The notes under the pieces: model-generated | Seen by the model: the letters and a program-made list of their open reading frames with translations, nothing else | What the model was told of the DNA's origin: nothing | Databases searched by the model: none | Source: Ochromonadaceae sp. CCMP2298 | Taxonomy: Eukaryota > Sar > Synurophyceae > Ochromonadales > Ochromonadaceae | Direction of reading: 5' to 3' | DNA length: 12,232 bases | Assembly: GCA_026770595.1 (NCBI GenBank) | Contig: MU634432.1 | Coordinates: 1 to 12,232, forward strand | Made by a program: the position numbers and the translations under genes | Shown here: positions 1 to 7,481 of the stretch, one piece after another | How the letters are laid out: each line of letters begins with the position of its first letter | Numbering within the stretch: the stretch's first letter is position 1

Positions 1-67
1 AACTCCACCCAAGCATAATGCTAGATAGCCGTTACAGAATTTAGCATTATGCTACAGTCGGTGAGTT
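1..67. repeat. Imperfect palindrome at window edge
   Basis: AGCATAATGCTA at 12-23 is the exact reverse complement of TAGCATTATGCT at 42-53, leaving an 18-nt loop. The symmetry continues imperfectly outward: AACTC at 1-5 faces GAGTT at 63-67. This may be the end of an element that continues left of the window, or a small hairpin element. No coding content is seen. Confidence 0.6.
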
Positions 68-110
68 GGGATTCGGCGAGTTGGGAGGTAACCCCTCTTC
101 TCCCAGGTCA

Positions 111-543
111 AGGACATTAACTCCGGACTGGACATTTTCCCGGACTGGGAAAACAGCCAAAACACCTGCTAAAAACGCTTAAAATAAACATTATAATCAC
201 TTCTACATGATGTATATCGATTATAATTGCATTTATGAGGTACTTTTAGTACACTGACTAAACTATTGTACATCTACAACATTGTATATAAAAAGACAAT
301 TTGATAAAAACTAAAAATTGGGTGGAAAACAGACAGTTGAAAAATAGTATAAAATTGTCTTTTTATATACAATGTTTTAGATGTAAAATAGTTTAGTTAG
401 TGTACTAAAAGTACCTCATAAATGCAATTAAAATCGATATACATCATGTAAAAGTGATTATAATGTTTGATTTAAGCGTTTTTAGCAGGTGTTTTGGCTG
501 TTTTCCGAGTCCGGGAAAATGTCCATTCCGGAGTTTATGTCCT
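111..543. repeat. Long inverted-repeat (foldback) element, 192-nt arms
   Basis: The left arm (111-302) and the reverse complement of the right arm (352-543) align end to end without gaps, with about 10 mismatches in 192 by my count. They are separated by a 49-nt spacer (303-351). The outer ends read AGGACAT / ATGTCCT. The element is AT-rich and has no convincing reading frame. It could be a foldback or MITE-type transposon, or a recent inverted duplication; transcribed, it would form a long hairpin RNA. I see no clear target-site duplication: weak similarity continues outside (CTTCTCCCA at 97-105 against the complement of TGGGAAG at 553-559), so the true ends may lie a little further out. Confidence 0.85.
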
Positions 544-978
544 CACTCGAGGTGGGAAGATCTTTGAAGTGTTTCTAAAATTAGGCGTAGTAACCCTATA
601 ATTACCCTATAAGAATTTCGAATATTCAAGGATACTGTATCTAGATTTCTTTTGAACATGCTATCCTTCTCTGCTCTATTCTAATCTGATTCATTCTATT
701 CTATCTCCCGTATTATTCTCCGCATGCTAGTCGCCAAAGGAGGAAAGGTGGTAACTGGGCCGGGGGAATAGGGAAGTCTCGCCAACGAATAGTTGTCAAC
801 GCAGATGTCTGACAATGAACACTGGTATAATAACATAGCTTGATTGATATTATAATGCCAAGTATGGAAGTAGTGCAAGAAAGACAGAAGACCAGACCAG
901 TGAATGGACGAGACTGGTTGCAGTGTTCACATATACAGTTTTGACAAGAGAGCACAAGGGATTCGTAGGACCAGCCTA
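544..978. other. Intergenic stretch, no gene seen
   Basis: AT-rich sequence between the foldback element and the gene ending at 979. It includes a T/C-rich low-complexity run around 660-720 with repeated TTCTATTCTA-like words. The short open frames here lack coherent composition and I do not regard them as genes. The right-hand part probably holds the 3' UTR of the minus-strand gene. Confidence 0.5.
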
Positions 979-1785
979 TTAGAATGTGCTGAATCCGAGT
1001 CGGTCTAGCTCAACGTCTATCCTAGACAGAAAGTCCACGTCCTCCGCGCTGTAAGCCGCTCCGTCCGACTTAAAGTTGATGTTCACGCTCGACTCGGCGC
1101 GCCGCACCACGCCCTCCTTCTCTACCACATCCGAGATCGCAAAGCCAAACCTGTCCGCAGCCTCTGACGTTGACAGCTTCCCGTCCGCGTCCAGCACGCA
1201 GGTGAGGGAGATGCCGCCCTGGCTCAGCGGGGACTTTTCCCATGCGTCGGGGGTGTAGGGGAAGATTAAATCTCGCTCGGCGAGCTCTATGTACAGCGGG
1301 AACTTCAGGTCACGCAGCCTGTACTTCTTGGCCGCCACGGGGCCGCTCTTCTTGCCCACTGCAGTGATGAAGAGCGTCGCCTGGTCTGAGGTGAGACCCT
1401 CGTCCAGGGAGGCGGCGTCGGGCAGCCCCAGAGGATAGGTCGTGGGGTCCACGCTGGAATCGGGCAGTGGAAGCTGCACTACGCCCTTGGCTATCTGACT
1501 GCGGCTGACGAAGCCAGAGGCAAGGCTGCTGTCGAGGGCGCGCAGCTTGTTCAGGCGTACCAGCTGCGTGTCGATCTGTGTATTCTGCAGCTCCCGCAGT
1601 TGTTCCTTCATGGTTGGCTCAGCTGCATGCGCGATACCGGCGACTGACAGCTGGGCCAGAACTAGCGCCGCTACAGATGCTATGCGTCCTTTCTTCAGCA
1701 GATTCGCAGGAGATATAATCTTCATGCCATGTGCGCTGGAGCAAAGTAACAAGACCAGCGAGCAGAGTACTGCTTTGAGCCCCAT
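979..1785 (-). CDS. Predicted plastid lumenal protein with CcmI/CycH-like C-terminal domain
   Basis: Single-exon frame of 268 residues. Its start has purine at -3 and G at +4 (GCGATGG). Residues 1-20 look like an ER signal peptide (hydrophobic core VLCSLVLLLCSSA). Residues 21-54 contain a basic stretch (LLKKGR) and a second hydrophobic segment ending in AHA before AE, which fits a transit peptide followed by a thylakoid-lumen signal cleaved after A54. Together these suggest tripartite targeting to the lumen of a secondary plastid. Residues 56-90 are helical and charged. Residues about 137-215 (TLFITAVGKKSGPVAAKKYR, then DLKFPLYIEL, then a V-D-DGKLS strand) resemble, by eye, the beta-rich C-terminal domain of bacterial CcmI/CycH cytochrome c maturation proteins (pattern hF.A....GP.A.....DLP....L). 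The mature protein has one cysteine, C196. A second start at M21 would remove the ER signal. Function is not established; targeting is fairly well supported, the CcmI link is tentative. A hAT-like insertion lies about 160 bp upstream. Confidence 0.75.
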   Translation of the reverse strand: MGLKAVLCSLVLLLCSSAHGMKIISPANLLKKGRIASVAALVLAQLSVAGIAHAAEPTMKEQLRELQNTQIDTQLVRLNKLRALDSSLASGFVSRSQIAKGVVQLPLPDSSVDPTTYPLGLPDAASLDEGLTSDQATLFITAVGKKSGPVAAKKYRLRDLKFPLYIELAERDLIFPYTPDAWEKSPLSQGGISLTCVLDADGKLSTSEAADRFGFAISDVVEKEGVVRRAESSVNINFKSDGAAYSAEDVDFLSRIDVELDRLGFSTF

Positions 1786-1936
1786 CGCTTCCGTTAAATA
1801 ACTGCGGCTAAACTAGGTCAGCCTGGCGGTGCGGTCTAGAGAGGGCCTTGATGCTGATAAGGCCGACAGAGATGATGGAAAGAGTGCTTGATCTGTGACG
1901 CCAGACAGGATGCAAGAGCATCATGTTCGAAAGGAT

Positions 1937-1944
1937 CCACAAGA
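1937..1944. repeat. Target-site duplication, left copy
   Basis: CCACAAGA directly abuts the left terminal repeat of the hAT-like element; the same eight bases follow the right end at 2327-2334. An 8-bp duplication is the hallmark of hAT-type insertion. Confidence 0.85.
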
Positions 1945-2326
1945 TAGGCTCTGACACAACGGCCGAGTCGGTTTTTCGACTTTTTTGCAGAGATGTCCGA
2001 AAAAAGCGACTTTTCCCAAAATTCGTGCGTAAAAACTCACCTTTTCACCCCTTTTCGGGCATTTTGCCTCTTTTTTACCCTAAAACACTTTTTTTACCCC
2101 CTCCAAAATATTTACCCATTTGAAAAAACCCTTTTTTACCCCCATAAAACTTGGTTTTTTAAATTTGGGCTTAATTTGGAAGGTTTTTTGTACCACTTTA
2201 ATGTGCGTTTTGTACCTGTAGTTCAGTACAAATAATGCACATCATAGTGATACAAAATCGGCCGAAATAATCGGCCGAAAAACCGACTTTTTGGGGGTAC
2301 TAAATCGGCCGTTGTGTCAGAGGCTA
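1945..2326. mobile_element. Non-autonomous hAT-like DNA transposon (MITE), 382 bp
   Basis: The ends are 22-bp terminal inverted repeats with one mismatch: TAGGCTCTGACACAACGG... at 1945-1966, and the complement of TAGCCTCTGACACAACGG... at 2305-2326. It is bounded by an exact 8-bp direct repeat (CCACAAGA). The TAG.. terminus plus 8-bp duplication fits the hAT superfamily; P or Merlin elements also give 8-9 bp duplications and are alternatives. Inside are a 12-bp subterminal inverted repeat (GTCGGTTTTTCG at 1967-1978 against 2276-2287), three TCGGCCG words near the right end (2258, 2271, 2305), and a T/C-rich middle with repeated TTTTTACCC words. There is no transposase frame, so it would need a transposase made elsewhere. 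The short open frames inside are not coding. The intact ends and exact duplication suggest a fairly recent insertion. Confidence 0.88.
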
Positions 2327-2334
2327 CCACAAGA
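2327..2334. repeat. Target-site duplication, right copy
   Basis: CCACAAGA, identical to 1937-1944, immediately after the right terminal repeat of the hAT-like element. Confidence 0.85.
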
Positions 2335-2455
2335 ACAGTGATCAGGTGATGACCGTAAAATGGCGACAAAAAAAGAATGCACAATGTACGTACTTTCATT
2401 CAGAAGCCTCTGAAAAAGTTACTTTCATTCTCTTTTACACAATATAAGTTGTTCT

Positions 2456-5400
2456 TTATAGGCTAGCAAATATATCATCCAGATTGTCTGCGGCTGCGGC
2501 TGCCTGTATTATAGACTGTACAGCCTGGTTGCCCGTGGACTTCCTTGAGGCCCGCTGAGGAGGCGATGACATAAGTAACGCGAATATGGAAGTAATCCGA
2601 AATATGCAGGAAGAGTAAGGTGGAAGACGATTAGTACGAGGCAGTGAAGGTTGATCATCCAGTAAGGTATTAAAGTGGTGAGGTGAAGTGCTGCAGTGGT
2701 GCGGTACTGTGCAGAGGTACCATGGTACATGGGTACAGTGCTAGTACGGTGCAGAGGTATAGTGGAACTGTGCTGCAGTGGTACTGTACTATGGAGAAGG
2801 GCTCACCAAGTCGTGTCGCTCGATGAGGGACTTTCTATTCTTGAGTGAGTCCGCGATGCGCTTCTGATTCGCACGCCTGGCCGCCGCGTACTCATCGTTC
2901 GAGCTGGCAGAGGAGGAAACAGGGCAGAGGAGAGGAGGGCAGACAGAGGAATGGAGGGGGCAGAAGGGGGAAAGGAGGCAAGGTAAGGTAGACAGAGGAG
3001 GGACAGGTCATAGAGAGATGAGGAGGGGGTTGTTATAAGATGTGAGGAATAATTTTGGAAAAATAGGCGCAATCTATTTTTCATACACTCTTTCACCCAA
3101 AATGATGAACCCGATTCAAACCCCGTACCTCTTCTGCGTGGCGCTGATTTCGATGAAGCCGCCATGGCTCTGCCGCCGCTCGATCTCTCTCTGCAGTAAC
3201 GGAACGAGAAGAATTGTAGGGAGAAGTGAGTAAACAGAAAAAGTGAGTAAACACGAAGTGAGAAGTGAGAAGAGCAAAGCTTTGACTCGGTATTGTTTCC
3301 ATGTTCCCAGTATGACGCCTTTCTGGTGTTACCTCCGATATTATTGTTTTCAGCACTACGGCTGCCTCCCTGCTCGCCAGGTCCTTCCTCTTGGCCAGCA
3401 CCTGCTGCTTGTGCTGCTGCTCCTCGATGGATCGAATGTCTGCCCGCACCTTCTCGGCTCTGCAAATGGCCGCCTGGGTGGGTTTTCCCTCCGGTATTTT
3501 CATATTCAATAGCCTCTCCATGTGCCTCTGCCCCGCCACCTCTTTCTTCCTCGCAGCATCGTCCGCCCGTTGCTGCCTCTCCGCCCGCTGCTGCTCCCTG
3601 CGCGCTGCGTACATCGCCGTGCGCACCTCCATTCCAGTCTTGTTAAGGAACGACTGCCCATTCAACGCTCCCGCGTTAGTGGAAACCCCCGTCTTCGCCG
3701 CCAGTATCTTGCTCTCCCGCATCTCCTGCATCCGCTCCTTCTCCCGCAGCAGCTTCAGGTCCCACAACTTTTGCTGCCGATCCAGCTTGGCTGCCACCGT
3801 AGCAGGGTCTTGCGCTCTGAACTCGCCAACATCGGCCTCGATGGGGGGCGGTTTGCGTTTGCGCTGGTTCTCAATGCCGCTGGGCAGGGTAGATATCCTC
3901 GCCATCTCCTGCTTCCGGCGGTCGATGCGCTCTCGGCGCTTGGTCTCCTCGATCTGCTGGATCTCCCTCCACGCGAGCTGGTTCTTAGTGACCATCGCCA
4001 TACTCTGCTTGTTGGCCTCGATCTTGGCCTTGCGCATCATCTTCTCCTTCAAATCCACCTCCCACTGCTTCTGCCTCTCCTTCTCCAGCTTGGCCCTGCT
4101 GACCTCCTCCGATACCTGCTGGTGGTGCATCATGCTCGAAAACTCCTTGCCCTTGAGAGAGGCCTGCGGGAGAGGACGAGTGGGGGAGAGGCAGAGTGAG
4201 AGACAACGAGGCAGAAATGCAATGATGCAAAGTAGGTAGGAGAGAAGGAGAGTAGCACAGTGACGGTAAATAGTTTAGGATGAAGCATACAGCGGGCGAG
4301 AGAAGAGGCAAGGCGTGGGGGTATTTAGAAGTGCACGTTGGGGTACACGACATGTACATGTACTTGTGCATGGGTAAATATTTGGATGGGTACTCACGCG
4401 CAGGTGTCTCTCCTTCATGCGCTGTTCGCGGCCCTCCTCCTCCAGCTTCTTGCTGCGATCCTGCTGGTCGAGCAAGCGTCGCTTCTGGATGTACCTATCT
4501 GCATCTGCCTCCAGACTCGCAGAGACCATGCGCGTACCTGAGTAGCTGCTGCGGCCGCGCGGTTTGTCCGCACTGGTAGAGCGCGCATGGGCCTGGAACC
4601 GCTGCTGGTGGATGCGCGTGCGGGCGCGGGGTGCCGAGTCGCTCCGAGCAGTTTTGTAAGTACTGTCTAAAGCGGCGTCGTCGCGGGAGCGGTACATGTG
4701 AGCCGAGCTGACCCCACCGTTCAGCAGTCCTGCGAGCTCGGCGGCCTCTGTGGAGGTCTGTGCGGGGGCGCTCGACGGACGCGTGTTGGGCTCAAAATCC
4801 CCAAAGGAGGGAGGGGTCAGGGCTGGGGTCTCCGCCTCGATCTGCTGCAATTCTTCGCGAATGAGGTCGTCGATGGACTGCCCACTCTCACGTACCATGG
4901 TGCTCACACTGGGAGGGGTGTTCTCAACACTGAATAGGAATGGAATTCAGTAAAGGAAAAGGATACAGTAGTGGGCGGTTAGACGGTTGCTTTGCATGGG
5001 CAAGTGGAAACCCCACGACAAGTGTAAATTCATCCTTCCGCCTCACGCCTTGTATGAGTGCTCACCTGCCATGCACAAACTTCTCCACGTGGTCTCTGTG
5101 AATGGGGCTCATGTTCGTGTTCATTCCCTTCCAGGTGGTCTGCGCCTCCTCCTCAGACACAGTGCCGTCCTGAGAGACAGGAGCCTCGTCCGCCCCACCC
5201 ACCTCTCCCTCTCCCTCAGCCCCACCATCCCCAGCCTCATTCTTATTCTGATGTTCAGCATGGAGGTCCTCAGCCATCTGTGCTGCAGCGTCCGGATCCT
5301 CGTCCTGCTCCCCCCTGGCCTCAGCCTCTGCCCGCGCCGTGGCTGAGTTATGCATCAGTTTTTCCATCGTGCTTCTGTGGGCGCTGCCTTCCAACACCTG

Positions 5401-5929
5401 CCCCTTACCCACTGCAGCCATTTCTGAATCCCATGCCTTCTTATCCTGTTTGGCTTTGCGGGCCTGCAGTCCGAACTGGGGAGCCGTCACGCGCACGCTG
5501 TGGGGGAAGGGGAGAAGAAGGGGAGAAGAGTAGGACAGACGTCAGCAAGAGCAATCTAACGACAGGCTTTAACAGTGGACAGCTAGCGTACCCAGGCTGG
5601 CGTCTCTTAATAACCTTCCCATCTTGGGTCTTGCCGCTCATGGAGTTGATCTCTTCCTGCATCTCTCGGCTCTTGTTCGCCTCCTCACGCATCTCGCTGT
5701 CCGTCACCGTGCGGAACTTCTGCCAGTCCTGCGGGTCTAGCATGCGGTACAGAATGCCGTCGCTGCCCCTCCGCAGCTGCGTCTCATCAACCTTTGCAAC
5801 CTGCGATAGAAAGGATTCAATAAGTACACGATCGATTGTTTTCGACGACGAAACAAGTCTCCTCACCCTCGGGTCTGCTGGGGCCCTCGGCTGCACGATC
5901 CTTCCCTGTAGCGTGGTCGACGGGAGCAT
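2456..5929 (-). CDS. Eight-exon gene for a 774-aa coiled-coil protein, possibly FAM161-like
   Basis: Exons in order of transcription: 5867-5929, 5592-5800, 5066-5497, 4398-4929, 3333-4163, 3129-3190, 2807-2903, 2456-2554. All introns are GT-AG (66, 94, 136, 234, 142, 225 and 252 nt), the phases agree at every junction, and the sum is 2325 nt (774 codons plus TAA). The start has A at -3. Residues 1-90 carry an LxRGSDGILYRMLDPQDW-like segment. Residues about 91-235 are acidic and Ala/Glu-rich. Residues 236-380 are Ser/Thr/Pro-rich (PALTPPSFGDFEPNTRPSSA). Residues about 385-690 form a long, highly charged helical region (REKERMQEMRESK, REQQRAERQQRADDAARKKE). The C-terminus ends ADNLDDIFASL. The pattern RRERIDRRKQEMARISTLP and the tail QKRIADSLKNRKSLIERHDL recall UPF0564/FAM161 centriole and cilium-base proteins; this resemblance is by eye and weak. 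No catalytic motif is visible, so a structural, perhaps ciliary, role is an inference. Retaining the last intron would end the protein at VSPSP. Confidence 0.82.
2688..2782 (-). repeat. Degenerate short repeats inside the last intron of the coiled-coil gene
   Basis: GTGCTGCAGTGGT occurs at 2688-2700 and again at 2770-2782, and GTGCAGAGGTA at 2709-2719 and 2749-2759, in a tract rich in GGTAC/GTACC words. It lies within the 252-nt intron 2555-2806. It looks like a decayed minisatellite; no function is suggested. Confidence 0.55.
2904..3040 (-). other. Long polypyrimidine tract at a 3' splice site
   Basis: On the transcribed (minus) sense this stretch is almost all C and T for over 100 nt before the acceptor CTGCCAG of exon 7 (exon start 2903). 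A similar but shorter tract precedes the acceptor at 4164. These support the splice sites chosen for the coiled-coil gene. Confidence 0.55.
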
Positions 5930-6183
5930 TTTAACAGCGCTCTCGTAGCAACTCTCTCTCTAGCAACCGAATGAGCCACGAGTCTCGTGAACGTTGCAGG
6001 AATGCAGGTCAGAACTGCAGAAGGTGGCAAAAGGTTGGGGCTGATGATGACCTGGATGTGCGTTGAGTTGAGCCCTCTTTCTATCCCTGGTATCGCTGAA
6101 GTAACGGTCATGTAACGGTCATCGCTGACCCCACACAACTGCTGCACAAGGAAGGAAAGAAAGCCACGACCCCTTTCATAAGC
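5930..6183. promoter_or_regulatory. Intergenic region between divergent genes
   Basis: Noncoding sequence between the start of the minus-strand coiled-coil gene (5929) and the plus-strand serine dehydratase gene. It must hold at least the upstream region of the former and probably part of a shared promoter region. I see no TATA box or other motif that I would defend. Confidence 0.4.
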
Positions 6184-6322
6184 GTTGCTCCCCGTGTTCT
6201 TGCAGCTTTGTATTCTGCCACAGCCTTGTCTTATCTGCCGGCCGTTTCCCTCGTTGCTCCCGCGTGTTCTTGCAGCTTTGTATTTCGCCACAGCCTTGTC
6301 TTATCTGCCGGCCGTTTCCCTC
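6184..6322 (+). repeat. Tandem duplication of about 70 bp upstream of the SDS gene
   Basis: Copy 1 (6184-6252, 69 bp) and copy 2 (6253-6322, 70 bp) lie head to tail and differ at only a few positions. Each begins GTTGCTCCC and ends GCCGGCCGTTTCCCTC, and each holds the acceptor-like word TTCTTGCAG. The array ends a few bases before the first possible upstream ATG (6328) of the dehydratase frame, so it is probably in the promoter or 5' leader. The frame is open through it, but the encoded sequence has no protein-like character. Confidence 0.9.
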
Positions 6323-6408
6323 TGCCCATGCGAACTCCGCACGGACGGTGGCTTGGGCTCTTGTTAAGCTCGCGCATGATCGCAAACAGCGCGCTGGCCT
6401 CCACCACG

Positions 6409-7380
6409 ATGGCAACGAACGGGAACTGCGGAAAGTTCTATCTCAATACACCGCTGATCAGCCTCTCTGGTCTTGTGAACACGGGCGCTTGCGATGTCTA
6501 TCTGAAGCTGGACAACCTGCAGCCTTCCGGGTCCTTCAAGGATCGGGGCATCAGCAACATGGTTACAACGATCTTGGAGACGGATAAGGTGGGGAAGCTG
6601 GTGTGCTCGAGTGGAGGAAACGCAGGCCACGCGGTCGCTACAGTGGGCAAAAAGCTGGGCATCCCAGTGGATGTGTTTGTGCCCACCACAACGAAGGCGA
6701 TGATGGTGGCCAAGCTGCGGCACAAGGGGGCGAACGTCGTCATCCATGGTGACAACTGGAATGCTGCTGATAAGCTCGCGCGCGAAGCAGCGGCCCAGCC
6801 AGACGCCCACTACATCCCTCCATATGACGATCCGCGCATTTGGGACGGCCACTCCACCATCGTGGACGAGCTAGCCGAGGCTGGCGTAGTTCCTGACAAG
6901 ATCGTGCTGAGTGTGGGCGGCGGGGGGCTGCTGTGCGGCATCCAGCGGGGAATCCTTCGGCATGGGTGGCAAGACAAGACCCACATATTGGCCGCGGAAA
7001 CCGTCGGAACTGCAAGCTTTGCGAAAGCACACAGGGCAGGGAAGCCCGAGGTGTTGACTGCGATAACTTCGATGGCGACGAGTCTTGGCGCGCTCAGCGT
7101 TACTGCCTCCTGTCTCGACTCCGGTGTGATGACGACGCCACTCACTGTAGAGGATAAGGAGGCCGTTATAGCCTGCAGGCGCTTTTCTGACGATTTCAAT
7201 ATGTTAGTAGAGCCTGCCTGCGGCGCCGCCCTCTCCTACGTGTACGGAGCGGAGAGCTCACTCGCAGAGTCCACCAAGAAGGAGGTGGTTGTGGTGATCG
7301 TGTGCGGTGGAAGCGTGGTGAACACACAACTGCTCGACGCCTGGTGCAACGAATTCGACGTGAAATCATTATATATTTAG
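6409..7380 (+). CDS. SDS: L-serine dehydratase / L-threonine deaminase, PLP-dependent (SDS type)
   Basis: Removes ammonia from L-serine to give pyruvate, and from L-threonine to give 2-oxobutanoate, using pyridoxal phosphate. The 323-residue product matches mammalian SDS (about 327) along its whole length. The PLP lysine is K44 in PSGSFKDRG; the SSGGNAGHA loop is at 67-75; YIPPYDDPRIWDGH follows; the phosphate-binding tetraglycine is in SVGGGGLLCG (G170-G173); then LVEPACGAALS and, near the end, VVIVCGGS. The start at 6409 has A at -3 and G at +4, and gives the family length. The frame is open upstream with ATGs at 6376 and 6328. Starting at 6328 adds 27 residues that are Arg-containing, hydrophobic and free of acidic residues, which could be a mitochondrial presequence, but both upstream ATGs are in poor context. 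No intron is seen. The gene is divergent from the coiled-coil gene and convergent with the next gene, about 100 bp away. Confidence 0.95.
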   Translation: MATNGNCGKFYLNTPLISLSGLVNTGACDVYLKLDNLQPSGSFKDRGISNMVTTILETDKVGKLVCSSGGNAGHAVATVGKKLGIPVDVFVPTTTKAMMVAKLRHKGANVVIHGDNWNAADKLAREAAAQPDAHYIPPYDDPRIWDGHSTIVDELAEAGVVPDKIVLSVGGGGLLCGIQRGILRHGWQDKTHILAAETVGTASFAKAHRAGKPEVLTAITSMATSLGALSVTASCLDSGVMTTPLTVEDKEAVIACRRFSDDFNMLVEPACGAALSYVYGAESSLAESTKKEVVVVIVCGGSVVNTQLLDAWCNEFDVKSLYI

Positions 7381-7481
7381 ATATATTTAATCTCTAAAGG
7401 TTCTATTCAGTTTTCTGTTCTTGAAAGCTCTTGACGGATTTCCTCCCCTCTTTGAGAGCGTCCGTCATAGCTGTTTAGCAC

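Noticed and set aside
85-553. GAGGT at 85-89 and 549-553 as a target duplication of the foldback
   Set aside because: Only five bases, and it would leave unequal unmatched sequence between the repeat and each arm; easily chance.
696-955. Two small minus-strand open frames
   Set aside because: No start context, domain or composition support; in AT-rich intergenic DNA.
1923-2235. Short open frames across the hAT-like element
   Set aside because: They read through T-rich noncoding sequence, cross the element boundary, and show no transposase feature.
3391-4239. Long plus-strand open frame of 282 codons
   Set aside because: It lies opposite exon 5 of the minus-strand coiled-coil gene, is Cys/Ser/Leu-rich without domains, and is explained as the antisense of charged helical codons.
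5058-5948. Plus-strand open frame of 296 codons
   Set aside because: It overlaps three phase-matched exons and introns of the minus-strand gene, and its Pro/Ser-rich translation is typical of antisense to GC-rich coding sequence.
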